A stretch of 64,000 nt of DNA, taken from Actinostola sp. cb2023 (taxonomy: Eukaryota > Cnidaria > Anthozoa > Actiniaria > Actinostolidae). How positions within the stretch are numbered: position 1 is the first letter of the stretch; the number at the start of each line of letters is the position of its first letter. This document shows, piece by piece, positions 37,901 through 51,900 of the stretch. The notes under the pieces were generated by a model. That model worked only from the letters and a program-made list of their open reading frames with translations, did no database searches and had not been told where the DNA came from. The stretch spans positions 276,501 through 340,500 of the forward strand of contig JAUJYZ010001110.1 in NCBI GenBank assembly GCA_033675265.1. Reading direction: 5' to 3'. Made by a program: the position numbers and the translations under genes.

Positions 37901-39897
37901 AAGAAGGTAAGGCTCCTTCTCTCTTCCTTCCCCCTCTCTTCCTTCCCCCTCTCTTCCTTCCCCCTCTCTTCCTTCCCCCTCTCTTCCTTCCCCCTCTCTT
38001 CCTCCCCCTCTCTTCCTTCCCCCTCTCTTCCTTCTCCCTCTCTTCCTTCTCTTCCTACCCCTCTCTTCCTTCCCCCTCTCTTCCTTCCTTCTCTCCTTCC
38101 TCTCGTTTCTTCATTTCTTAAAACAAATCTCATACCTATATTCTAGTGTCCGCACTGCTTCGCCGGATCGACCCTATTCTCCCGAGAACATCGACGGTTC
38201 GTTCATCCCTGACCGTGAGAGATCTGGTACTAAGAGTAGTGACAGTATCCAGGAAGAGGTTGACCTTAGTGCTAGCGAGGGTAGCGTAGTATCAGATGTC
38301 ATCGTTAAGTCAATCACAGGAGCAACTGGCAGCAGCGATCACAAGACCAAGGACAATACAGGTACGACGGGACTGGCTACAACCCACTTTGCTTTGCATG
38401 CTGGGATCATTTGGGCGAAGTTGAGCAATATATCGTGATTTGTCAATTAATCTGTGAGAGAGACACTGTCAAATCACGATATTTTGCGAAAACCGAGTCC
38501 AATAATTGTTTTATCATTCACATTATTTTCTCTCACCTAAAGCAACAACTCTGGATGTCGAGGAGAACGAAAACACCTATTCGTAGGAAGTTATCTGCAG
38601 TGACGTAGTCATCTCTCGACCAATGAAAATCCTGTAGAACATAATGTGAATGATAATAGAGTTAATTACAACTTATGATCTCTAGAAGGTGGGCTGTTTA
38701 GGCTGTATGGATTGAGAGAGATTCTATACTACCAACTACCAGGTATAGACTAGTAAGTGTGTTGTTACCAATATGTCTAACTATTACCGTATGGTTTATA
38801 GATCACGACTACAGTATGATCTATGAGGAATCCATGTTGTCATCTCGCACTGTTACCGATGATGAGATGGATTATCGATTGATTCTGCCTTCTGAGGGTC
38901 ACCGAAGGCGTAGTATTGGCAAGACACAGAGAAGCACAAGTATTTGTTCTGATGCTGGCACTGTTTCTTACTCATCGGTATGGAATTGACTGATGATAAA
39001 TGGTGATGGTAATGATGGTGCTGAGTGATGGCGATGATAATGATGATGATGCTTGAGTGATGATTGTGATGACGTTGACGATGACGAATGATGGCTATGA
39101 TGCTGATGCTGATTAATGATGATTATTATGATGAGTGATGATGTCGATGATTGTGATGATGAGTGGTGTTGATGAGTGATGATGATTATGATGATAATGA
39201 TGATTGATGGTTATGATGTTGAAGATGCTGAGTGATGTTTATTATTATGAGTGGCGATGATGATGTCGATGATTGTGATGATGAGTGGTGTGGATGATGA
39301 TGATGATGATGTTGATGAGTGATTACGATGAGAATGACGATTAAAATAGTGATGACAGTAATAGTCATGGAGGTGGTAAAATGGTGATGAGTTAAGTGTT
39401 GATGATGATGACAGTGATAATTCTTGATGATTTACTAACATATTTCAATACAACTCTATATTCTAACTCTCTCTTTTACAGGACGAAAACCCCGACAAAC
39501 ACCTAACAGAATCATTACACGAGAAAGTAAGTGGAATTGTATTGGCACCTATTGTTATCATCCCACTACCATGCTCATCCTTGTCATCACCATCATCATT
39601 CTTTTCTTCCTTCCTTCCTTCCTTCCTTCCTTCCTTCCTTCCTTCCTTCCTTCCTTCCTTCCTTCCTTCCTTCCTTCCTTCCTTCCTTCCTTCCTTCCTT
39701 CCTTCCTTCCTTCCTTCCTTCCTTCCTTCCTTCCTTCCTTCCTTCCTTCCTTCCTTCCTTCCTTCCTTCCTTCCTTCCTTCCTTCCTTCCTTCCTTCCTT
39801 CCTTCCTTCCTTCCTTCCTTCCTTCCTTCCTTCCTTCCTTCCTTCCTTCCTTCCTTCCTTCCTTCCTTCCTTCCTTCCTTTCTTTCTTTCTTCCTTC

Positions 39898-39931
<34 letters not shown>

Positions 39932-42900
39932 CAAGAGTGTATTTTAACATCTTGTTCAATCATTTCCAGAATACTCCATTCTCTGGAGAAGAATCTTTCA
40001 GTAAGTTCACATCAGACATGGTCAAACTAATGAGAGAAGAGGAGGTACGCGCCAAGCATTTAGAAGCTCTATTGCACCTGCGAGAGAAAGCCTTGAAAGA
40101 TAACACCAAGGCCGAGATGGAATGGCTCGAGTTACAAAAGAAACAGATGAGAGACAAAGGCGCGGATGACGCCATGCCGTTTCTTAAAAAGCGACAAAGA
40201 GATGTTATAAAGAGACTTAAAGCCGAGAAGGTGAGTCAGTTGAAATTAAGCCTCGCTTGGGCTACCTGTGTCTTGTCCCCAGTCCTCGCAGTTCGTTTCC
40301 ATACACAGGAAGTCCGTGTCCTTGAGATTTTAGCTCTCCCAGTTTGATTTCATTAAATTTGTTCAGAGATTTTATAATTTGGAACCATTTACACTGGCGG
40401 CCATGTTGGTTGATACGAGTAATAGATACAATACTTTGGTCAGACAACATGGTGCTGTTGCTTGGTATCAATCTCATTATTTACCTTCGACTGAGGGGCA
40501 AACACTGTCCTCCATGTGCTATCAAGCAGAGAGTATTCTAAGGTGCAATTCAGCTGATGACAATTCCTCACGAGACCGGAAATGACGTATAATGAAATCA
40601 AGCAATTCTTTTGGGATTTCATTTGCAATCTGTGAATACAACTCTTTTGTATGAAATACCTTTCTTCAATCTTCTCCCCAACTACCACCCCCCCCCCCCC
40701 CCCTCCACCACTCCCCAACCAACCCTTCCCTGGTATATTAAATGAAGCCCCCTAACTTTCTTTAGGCGGAGATCAAGTACCTAATGGCAGCAAACAGAGC
40801 CGCTAGGTTCGACAGAAGGTTGTTGATGATGAACCAAGAAGAAATTACGCGCCTTCGTCGCAGCACGCAGAAGATACGAGGCAAAGTACGCGATGAAGAA
40901 GCAGGGGTGTCACGTGACAAGGTACTGTTTGTCGGTTGGCTGAATTAGGGTGTCTGTATTTGCCTAGAAGCCTAGATTCATTTGTTTCTTTGAGAAGACT
41001 TATTTCATCTGTGTGAAGCATGGCTCATTCACACATCATCGTCATCACATTATTCTCATGAAAGTCACCGTCATTAGCTCATCTCTAAAATTATCACCAC
41101 CCATTATTTTTGTTATCGCCATCATCATACATTTGCTACCTAGTCAGTGTCATCATTCATCATTATATTTGCTACCAGTCATTGTCATCATTATCAACAT
41201 CACCATTACATTTGCTACCAGTCATTGTCATCATTATCAACATCACCATTACATTTGCTACCAGTCATTGTCATCATCGTCATCATTACACCTCCATAAA
41301 TCCAGGCTCTTGTCCATGTGTAGGTAGAATCATTCGTATTGTTTTATTTTCTTTCCAAAGACGACAAGCGAAGTACTCGAAGACCTGAGTGCTCATACAC
41401 GGCGGTCAACGCCTTTAATGAACGACAGACCGCAAGACGAATCTAAAACCACGACTGTACCCGAAGAAATCTCTGCCATCGACTCGACAACAGCCGATAC
41501 CTCATTCCCGACGTACGACCACGAATCGACGATTAGCGAAAGGGTTCGGAAGAGGTCGCTTTCCGAAGGTGAGAGTGACGATGGTGCGCCGAGTGGTTCG
41601 GCAGCTTCCAAGTCTAAAGGTTCCCCAACCACGAGTGATTCTATTGTGATGCAACAGCTCAAGAAACTGAAGAGCCAATCAAGTGAAAGGTTAGAACCCT
41701 CATTAGAGAACAAGATGGCGGATCAGTATATTTTACCCAGTAATCCTTTGCGCGCGTAAACCACTATACCTCGTAGAAACTTTAGAACAGAGAGTTTTGA
41801 ACGTCAAAATTTACCCGTGTGACGCTGTTGCCTGCTTTATTGACGTGAGCGTGTCAGATTGTGTGTAGATGTCGACAGCGGTTCTGATTTAGGTTCGCAA
41901 AGGATTACTGGGTAAAATGTACAGCCGCCATGTTTTTCTGTGCACTGGATTGAGTCTATTTGAAGGTTTGAATCTCTTGGTTGGAGATTTGGCTTTAGCG
42001 GTGGCTTTCCTATGAGGGGATAACATTTATACAAGCTTTGGGTGTGGTCTGTTCAATTAAAAAATCAAATAGAAAAGATTCATAGTTTTTGACACCAGAT
42101 TTCACGATGTCTTTTAGATCTGTACTTCGAGCTAGACACAGTTCACATTCAACTAGCTATTCTTGCGCTGACCGTTCGGTAATGATGCCGGCCTATTGGC
42201 ACATAGGAAAGGTGATCGTGTGTTTGTAACCATAGATATGTATATTATCAAAGACATTATTATTATTTAATAGAGGATTAACTTACAGCAACTTAGTGGG
42301 AATATTTTTGAGGTTTTGACGAGTGGCTGAAACTGAAGAGAGTGAGCACTAATATTCGATGAAAACAATGAAACTCCGTGTAAAAAGCACTCTTGAAATT
42401 AGCTGACTTTTCGGACGTTTATTAAATAGTTCTTCGTTGGAGTAAAACAGATAGTTGTCTTAGTGATAGGTGTAGAAATATCGTCATGTTTTATTGTATA
42501 TCCAACATGGCCGCTGCTCCCGACAGTTGGCATATTATTACCTGTTAGTATCACCATGTCTCGACGCGTAGGAGGAACATACGTGGGCCAACTTACTTTA
42601 GAATCTCTCTCATTTTACCGACGTATAAGATTAACAGTGTTTTAATTAGTGTAGCTATGTGTGACCGATTTGTCTCCAAACGGTGGCTGTCACGTTTAGG
42701 AAATGTTCCAAGATTTTCCTGCTTTTTCTTCGTTGAAAATATCTGTCAAAGAACCGTTGTGCGGGTCTAGGACCAATCGTGAGGTAAGCTTATATTCTCA
42801 CACGACATACAACGCCTGAAACGCCTTATTTTGAAGTCATAAAGTTTTATTATAGATCAACTGTAAGTAGCTTGGCAAAGTCTAGGAATTATTGTTGCAG

Positions 42901-45900
42901 CTTGAGTCTTGGTGTGGTGGGTTAGTAAACTATACCTGGGTCGAAAAACGAGTACAATATATATATTATATATACATAGTCAGAGACGTAACGTTTTGTG
43001 CGTTTTAATACAGCGGCACGACTTTGATAGGAGATAAACTGACAATTGCACTTCAATTTCAAAGTAGAAACAAAATGCGTCGATTATTTAAATGATGTTT
43101 AAACTGCGGAGAGATACCGATCTATTGTTTCATGGTGTTTAAATATTGGCCTTTTTGTGTATTTTTCTATTCTAAGCGTAGAAAACATTACACGCAAATA
43201 TCGCTAGTCTTCAGTGAGATTTGCATGTTGGTCGTTTTCGTAAGTGACATCATTTTGAATTATACATGTTTAGATATTTTGACATTGCTTAAAGTCATTA
43301 CTTGTCACTCTCAATCATATCTCACATTATTATGATTTTGTTACAGATCTCCTCCCCCTCCCCATGGTGATCGAGTGGGTTGTAAAATGTGTAAAATTTA
43401 TAAAAAATGTTTAATCCTATTTGTTTTAATCACTTTTTATTTATCACAATTTCCACAAAAATGTTTTAAAACACTGAAATACGTTTCGTGCCAAGGTTAA
43501 TGCTGCGATTACTTCATCAAATGACGTAATTACTATTTTTTCAAACCTCTGGTTGTCACGTACGCCATATTTTGTCACGCATATTTGTATCGTAATTTTG
43601 GTTTTCAACAATTTTTTATTAGAAAACTGTTATTGAAGAAAGGAATGAATGAATGACTGAATGAATGAATGAATGAATGTAGCCAAGGAAAGTCATTGAT
43701 TGACTGAATTCGAAGTGATTTAGTGCCCATTTTTCACAAACAAAGTAAAAAAATTGGTCCAAAAATTATATTGTTTATATTTGTATCAATTTTGATATTT
43801 CTCTGATATTTCTTTTGCTGAGACCCCAAAGGACTTTGTAAATGTCATAGTACATAAGAGGTTCTATACCTTCATTTCATTCCTTTACGCACTTTATTAA
43901 CTTACTTAGCGAAAACTAGTTTCGTTTTCTCAACCTCCTCAGTTCGCTAAAGATATAATGCGTTGAACTATACAATGCGTTCAACGCATTATATCTTTAG
44001 CGAACTGAGGAGGTTGAGAAAACGAAACTAGTTTTCGCTAAGTAAGTTAATAAAGTGCGTAAAGGAATGAAATGAAGGTATAGAACCTCTTATGTACTAT
44101 GAATTTTGATATTTCTGCTCAAAAATAGGTTTTCGTGTTTTGGGTCGCATTCTTGCAAAGAAAAAAAACACACATATACAGGAAGGTGGAAATTTGCTGT
44201 CAGTTTCATTATTAGCATTTTACACAATTGAAAAGAACTTTAATTAGCATATAATTTGGGTAGAAATTCGTGTCTTGATTAAACTAACGGTTCAACTAGA
44301 TTTGACGGTGCTTGCACGGAACGGTATACCTGCAAGCACTTCTCCATAAGACACAAATCAGATCAAATCCCTTGTAATATAAACATAAGAAAACGTTGAC
44401 AGTAATATATTTTTATAATATATTATTATATATATTTTTATACAGCAATATGCAGAAATTCTGATCCATTTGACTAAAATACATATATATCAAAAACCTA
44501 CTTTAGATTATGGGATGGTTACGCTGAAATTTTTTTCTAGTTGTCTGCTAGCGAGGCTTTATGAAAAAAATATCAGCGTAGCCATCCCATAATTTTAAGT
44601 AGATATTTGATATATATGTATTTTAGTCAAAAGGATCAGAATTTCTGCATATTGCTGTATTTTTATAATATATTATTATTATTATTATAGGTATATATAG
44701 TTCAAGGACGTCTATTTTTGCTATGCGTGATAGTGGGCAAGGCTAGGTCTAACAATTATGGCCCCAAGGCTCTATTTCCGACGGGCCTTGCAAATGGTAA
44801 ATGAGTCATATGATGGAGTGGTTGTGTTCATCCGGGTTTTTTTGCTATGAAATATTCCATACAGGAATTTTCCTAGTTTTTATATATTTTGTTTTACATC
44901 ATCATCATCATATTCACCTTATCAGGGTATTAGAAATAAATATAGGAAAAGTTAATGTGCTATAAATTACCCATAAATCGCTTCTGCGCGTTGGCCCTTG
45001 AAAGAAAGGAGAAAGAGAAAAACATATCTGACCCTGATGGGATTTTTATGGGTGATTTATAGCACGTTAACTATCCCTGTATTTCTGTTTCACCAGTTCC
45101 ACGTTACCACCTTTTCTTATCAATATAACTATTATCGGTCTCACAGTAATATATGCCATCAATTCTGTCTCCAATGCCTACGGAAAGTGCTGTCAAACAC
45201 GTGAGTTCTAACGAAGCCCCCCTGCACACTGCGTTCAACACACTTAACCATTGTATGATCATGCTAATAACTTTCAAATCCACTGCAAATATACGATTAA
45301 TTACAGTATTTTATCTGTCACTGCTGCACTGCTTTCTGCTTGAAAGAACACATCTGTGAAATGTCGAAAACAGTAATTACGTAATGTTGACATATTGCAT
45401 CTATTTGCATATTTAGTCAAACAATTTACACCTAATCCCAGTTATTTTCGTCGAAATTGCGGTTTCACGATCTATACATTTGTCCCATTTTTCAGTTATT
45501 TTGACGTTTCTATTCTCGCTTTTCTTTTTGTTCCCAACTACGGTATATTATTTTAAAAGTTATTTTGTTAATCGACTCTCCCCACCGGCTGCGCGCACCG
45601 GGTGACTGTTTTCCGCTGTACCTGCCCAGGCTTGTCGATCCGTCCTTTGCCGGCTAATATTGGGTCAAAAGTCCGCTCTAAAAGTCTTGGCTTTCATTCG
45701 ATGACGAAGGAAAACCCTTTGAATGTCGCACAAAACAATTACCTGACATTGGAACCAATCACGAGAGGCCTGGTATGTCAATCAATACTCTATCTTTCCT
45801 CCGCACGCTAATACCATTCCAATTTTCAAACGTCAACAAGTCAGTTGAATTCTATTTGGTTTTGTTGATATTTCTATGATGTGTTCTATGGTATAATAGA

Positions 45901-48900
45901 TGCCTAGTATTGTGGAGGTGTGTAGAGTGACACTACAATTACTGTCATATTTTTGTTCAACTCGCTTATCAGCTCATTACGACTGCCATCTTTATATGTC
46001 TTAGTATAACCTATTCAAAAATTAAAGAGACCCCACTTTATATTATACCCTTATGAAGCCTTTGCTTTGTTCGTCAAATTATATTTATGTGATTTCAACA
46101 CGAGACTTTTAATTTACATCGTTTTGCCGAGGAACTGAAGCTAACATAAATCCACAGGCCGATTTTGAGTATAATTTTTTCGTGGTCGACATATTCTGTT
46201 TTTAGATATTCCATCATCTCCAAGTCACGGTACTTATGAATATTTAACGTCAAATTCGGGTCACGTTATATAAACCTAATTTTGTCTGCATTTGAATTTA
46301 AATTTTCTCGCCGGGCGAGAATCCATCTTGGTTCAACTGACCAGAGATCGTAGACAAATGGTAGAATAATAGTTGATGAATGACAACCAATTTGAAAGCC
46401 ATTGCCCCACCGAGCAGGCTCGATGTAAATACTCTCTATCTAGGAGCACCATTACACTCTGTATGGAATACGTAAAAAGATGTTCTGTTCAGTAGTAGAC
46501 TTCTTTGCAAGGTGAGTGCCAGAAAACTGCGGTTACAATTTTCACTGCAAAATTCTAGTTTCGGTTTTGGTAGATTTTTTTTCCTGCAATTTTGAAGCCA
46601 CTGACTCAATATTTAGAATTGAAATTATTGATGCTAAATTGTTATCCTATTTAGCTTTCTGACTCTTTAGCTTTGGCTCTAGTGAAGGTCATTTTAAACA
46701 TTAACTACTCGATTTTTAGTTTCAAAGTATTTATATTTCAGTTCTCAGTAATGCGATTTTGATTGTTTAACTTTTCCGATGAGCGAAACGGCTGGCTCTT
46801 CTTTGATTCGTGAAAATACAAAATAAAAATAAATAAAATCCCCAGCAAAAGCTCAAGTAAAATTCCTTAACTGAGTTTCACTTGGATTTTCACTCGAAAA
46901 TTGCGAATTTTCGTCATTTCGATCGTTGAAAATTAGGACAATTTTCGTTTCTCATTTGTACAAGTATTTATACAAAAGGAGACATTTTCATCATTCTGTC
47001 ATGTCATGATAAAATCTAGATTAAATTATCGAAAATTGGCTTGAATCTTAGTCTCTTATTCATTTCTTCAGTCTGAGGATTTTTATAATTATTATAAGTC
47101 ATATTTATAGTCATATAGTCAGCTTAGTCCCAAGATCGAAGGAATTGAAATCATTCTCACGATTTCTTTAGAGTCTGTATACCTAATTTACCAGTAAATT
47201 TTGATTTTCGGTTTCTGTTTTTGTTATTTTAGTCCGTGGTTTAGCCACAAGTTTTACCACACAATGCCAATCTCATGTTGCGTGACAGCAGGTATCACGC
47301 AACCCCGCAAACGCGTGACATTACTTCATTCAGCCACCAGAACAAGTAAAATCACAATAGAGAACAATAGAAACAATATTGAGTATCACCTTCAACTACT
47401 TCCGTTTTGCTGAAACTGAATTTTAACTTTTCATTTTCTGTGGAAAAAAGCCCTCCAACTTATGACCGGAAGTGGATTGTATTACCGGAAGTACGTGATC
47501 AAACATTGTTGACGATTTGAATTTTTCCTCTGAAAAAAAAAATGCCATCTCAAAATTACAGTTCTTAGTGTTTCTGATTGAAGAAATCCCTCGAGGTCAC
47601 TGCCAATGCTATCCCTCTCTTCTGAAGAGTCGATCTACATCGTGTTTGGATGTACTTTGGCTCTTGGCAAAGTTTCAACGCAAGAACGTTGGAAGAGCGT
47701 TGTTGTAATAACAGACCCACTAACCACAGAGTTTTCAAACAAAAGACATCTTCCCTTATATTTCCTCGTTGTGGTCGTTTTTCTAACGGGACTTCTGGTG
47801 AGTTGGCATTGCAGAACTTATCTTTGTTATGTTCCACTTCGGTTCGTTCTGTTTTTGGCTTCATTGCTACAAATAAATCGTCCCGCTAACAGTTTTGCTG
47901 AATCAAATAATCATCAACAGTACTTGGTCAATTCATGTTTGTATTACAATATGAACACTAATAGACGAACCTCGAGCCTACCAATTTCTACCAGATCTTT
48001 CTGTATATTATAATACTTATTGGCTGTTAGTTTTGTTAATTCATGGCTCGCCAGTGTTATTATTGCTGGCTGGTGGTTGCGCTTTAAAATATTCAGTACA
48101 AGCGGGCTGTCCGTGCGTTGTTCGACGCACTCGCCGGTAGGAAATTAACCTCGCTGTTTAGACGGATCATTTTCTCGCTGTTACAGCATTTAAGCCTTAT
48201 AATAAGCCTTATGGAACGCATAGCAGGAGTTGATACGAATGGCATAGATACGTGGTTCATAGAAAAGAGGTAGATTTTCTTAGTGGAGTAATTAATGGAG
48301 CGAAGACGCGAATGTGCCGCTGAGCAGTCTTGCTGGCTAACTGTCCAAGGGACAATCTAACGCGCTGTCTTAGTTTTCTCGCTCATTGTCTCGATGCCGA
48401 CTGATTGGCTTTTCGACTGACTGACATTATGTCAGACAATTCAGTTAGTCCATCCGATTGTCTGATCCACTGACTGTCTGTCTGTCCATCTGTATGCATC
48501 TTACTCGATGACTAATATTTTGACTAACAAACAATCGGCTGACTAACTCTTGATTACTGTTACACTGATTGTGGATCTGGTGCAATGATTGACTGACTAA
48601 ACTAACTGGCTGAAGAGGAACGTCTGACGGGCCAACTGACTGAAGAGGAACGATTGACTGATTGTCTGACTGACTGAAAAGGAACGACTGACTGACTGAA
48701 GAGGAACGACTGACTGACTGAAGAGGAACGACTGACTGACTGAAGAGGAACGACTGACTGACTGAAGAGGAACGACTGACTGACTGAAGAGGAACGACTG
48801 ACTGACTGAAGAGGAACGACTGACTGACTGAAGAGGAACGACTGACTGACTGAAGAGGAAACGACTGACTGACTGAAGAGGAACGACTGACTGACTGAAG

Positions 48901-51900
48901 AGGAACGACTGACTGACTGAAGAGGAACGACTGACTGACTGAAGAGGAACGACTGACTGACTGAAGAAGAACGAATGACTGACTAACTGATTTGCTTATT
49001 GATTATTCCAATCAGTTTGTTTATTGTATCCTCATCCTTATAGGTACCTCACTCAACGAGAACAAAAGTTAATGCGAAGGAAACACGAAGGCGAGGATCT
49101 CTTACTATCAGATCGTAAATTAATCGAGTGGGAAAGACGTCTAGAGGAAGAGGAGGACAAATTGAATGATGTGAATCGTATTAAAAGTCAGAAATCAAAA
49201 CGAGCTATCAAAGCCCCTCAGTCCAGGGCTAGAGGTAAGAGCGGGACATTGGTGCCTCAGTGGCGAGTTTGCGGACCGTGACTTTCTGTATACACCAGCC
49301 AAGGCGCTGTGAAATAATAATTGGTTGATACTCCCCATGGGGGGGGGTACGATAATGTGCGCCCCTATACCCACTGTCTTCATCAGTGTTGTTTGTTTAT
49401 TCAGAAGACGATCTCTCGAACATGGCTCCTGACAGGTCACGAGAAAGCTTAAGTCCTGAAGTTGATTCGATTTCCAAGGATATCTCAGGTAATGGTAAAT
49501 CATCATATATCATTACTGTCATCTTTACAATCACCGTCATTTCAGACCATGTGACCATTCTCTTGAGTATAGCGTCTTTTCTACATTGATATGAAAATAC
49601 TTTGAACAAAGAATGTTAATCCCACAAAGTTTGAAATGTGACTATTCCCTTACCCTGGGTTCCAAAGGCCGAGCGAGGAGTGGAAGCCGGGAGGGAGAAA
49701 CCCAGGGTACCATTCCCTTTGAGTATAGCGTCTTTTATTTCTTGTTAATGCAAGAACAAATACATTGATATGGAAATACTTGGAACAAAGAATGTTAATC
49801 CCATGAGAGAATGGAAAAGCATTGAAAGGTCTATTTGTGCTTGGGAATTGTGTTGTAACCAAAGCGTAATTCCCCTTTCCCACTCACAGGGGCCTCTGAC
49901 CACAGTGATGTGGAGACGCGTATCCGTGAGCTGAGAGAACAATTACAGCAACGAGAACGGGAAGTCAGACGACTTCACAAGGAGAAGAAACGGCAAAAAC
50001 GTGCCATGCTGCACGAAGAAGAAGAGAGTCTCAGGAAAAAGCTGCAGGTACAAATGAGTGGACTTTCCATTGATGCCCAATAATAACAAACCATTTGACC
50101 ATCGCTACGAACTCTTGCTGTCCGATTAAGCGAGGTGTTCGAAGTGATATTTTTTTATAAAAAGAGCAACAAAGAGTGTCTGTCTTAGAATGGTGTCAGA
50201 TTATTGTCTGCCTAGAGAAAGTCGACTGTAATGGCAGATAATAAACTTGAATTGTCAGGATTTTTCATAACAGTTGCAGAAGTAGGATCGAGTTCTACTT
50301 CTGCAACCGTTGCGCGCAACGTTCCATCGTGTGACACCCCAAAAAAAAACTCATGTTGCGCGCAACGTTGCAAGAAAAGTTGCATCGTGTGTCTGGGCCT
50401 CTAGTTCTTCACCTTGTGTATCTCGGCTGTCGATCGTTACTTGGACAGGATATCGCAGGCTCGCCATCTTGTCCAAGCAAACACCTGCCCTGTGTGTTTT
50501 TAGGTCACTGTGATGGTCTTTAATTGTGCTTATTTCTTTCACAGGCTGTTGAGAGGATCTTACAGAAAACAAAGGAAAACCGAGAACGTCCTGATACAGA
50601 AAGCAAATCAGAGGCATCAGCCACCATATCACCTGGTGTTGCCCAAGAATCCATTCCTGATAAGTCATCTTCGAGTGAGGGTGCATTCGAAGAACTCCGC
50701 TTCTCAGTGACCAAAGATTCGATCCCAGATAAATCGGCCTTGGGCGAAGGTGCACTAAAAGGACTACGCCCCTCCGAAAGTAAAGAGTCGATTCCAGACA
50801 GATCGTCTTCAAGTGAGAGTTTACTGAAGGGACTCAATGTGGTCTTGGATCTTGACTTTGGTTCACAAGATAGTGAAGTTGATAAAGAATCACTTCCTAA
50901 ATCTGACGTTAAAGATTATCGTTCGGGAAAACAATTGAACCACACACCTCGTTCTTACACGGAAGAGATCGACGACGATGCTAAGACAGCTGAAGATATC
51001 AGCCAAGCAAGTGAGATCCACACGGTTTCTGAAGGGTCTGACATCGAGGTACCCAGTAGATCAGCACGATCAAACCAGGAGAGGTCTAGAGCCAAGTCTG
51101 GTGGGTCGTTACCGGAAATTCTGTACATGAGATCAGGGAGGTCTGGGGTGGAGTCTGAAGATTCAGTACCGGAAGAACTCTCTGTGAAATCTTCTCAGAG
51201 GTCTGGATCCGAATCAATATCAGAAGCTCTTTCAATTAGATCGTCTCAGAGGTCTGGGACCGAATCTATATTGGAAGCCCTTTCTGCTAGATCGTCGAAA
51301 GCACAAGAAATCTCCAGCCGTCATTCCAAGTCCCCAGTCAATGACTATAGCAATACTTTTGAAAGCGAGCGGAATCACGACGAAGACCCAACTGAGAATG
51401 ACATTAGTGAACAAATCATTGAAGATGAAGAAAATCGCTTACCAGGCAAAGGGGCCACGCAAAAGTCCTATACATCTGATTTTGAGGTATCAGAATCTCC
51501 CAAGTCAAACATTGGGGATATCCAAGAACGATCTTTCCAAACTGCATCTCAGTACTCTCAAGATATCGAGTCACTTCTTCTCACAGAATCGATCGACTGT
51601 CTTTAGAGAAAAGCATACAAAGCAAGCGTTCTTCTAAAGATGATGAACTGGACGAGCTCCTTCAACGTCGCCTCAGTCAGGCTACTGATGAAGACAGCAT
51701 TGCGGAAGAGATCCCACAAGAAGATCATCGATCGTTTGAATCTGGTTCTTTAAGTGATGCGAGTGATGAAGTTACACCCCGTGTCTCTTTGGGTAAGCAA
51801 GGAGATGCCCTACAGCCTTTAGATCGTGAGGAAGATAAAATGTTAGCCGATGAAAAAGAAGCGAGTCAGTATTCCCAAGAATTCGAAACCCCATCTTCTC

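Larger units (their letters stand above)
41690..49043 (+). other. CEP350 intron 30 (7.35 kb)
   Basis: The longest intron outside the minisatellite one. Besides the inverted-repeat elements listed separately and the 22-bp array near its right end, it is AT-rich single-copy sequence. I checked it for a CAP-Gly exon (GDRV, FWAGVELD, DG..YF words) and saw none. Open frames such as 47606-48013 lack splice sites and family words. Confidence 0.6.

Noticed and set aside
39531..40030. LPSFLPSF and KEGRKEGR proteins
   Set aside because: Pure translation of CCTT microsatellites, except the right part which belongs to CEP350 exon 28.
47606..48013. 135-residue plus-strand frame with a hydrophobic middle
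   Set aside because: No splice sites, no family words and overlapping frames on both strands; it lies in CEP350 intron 30.
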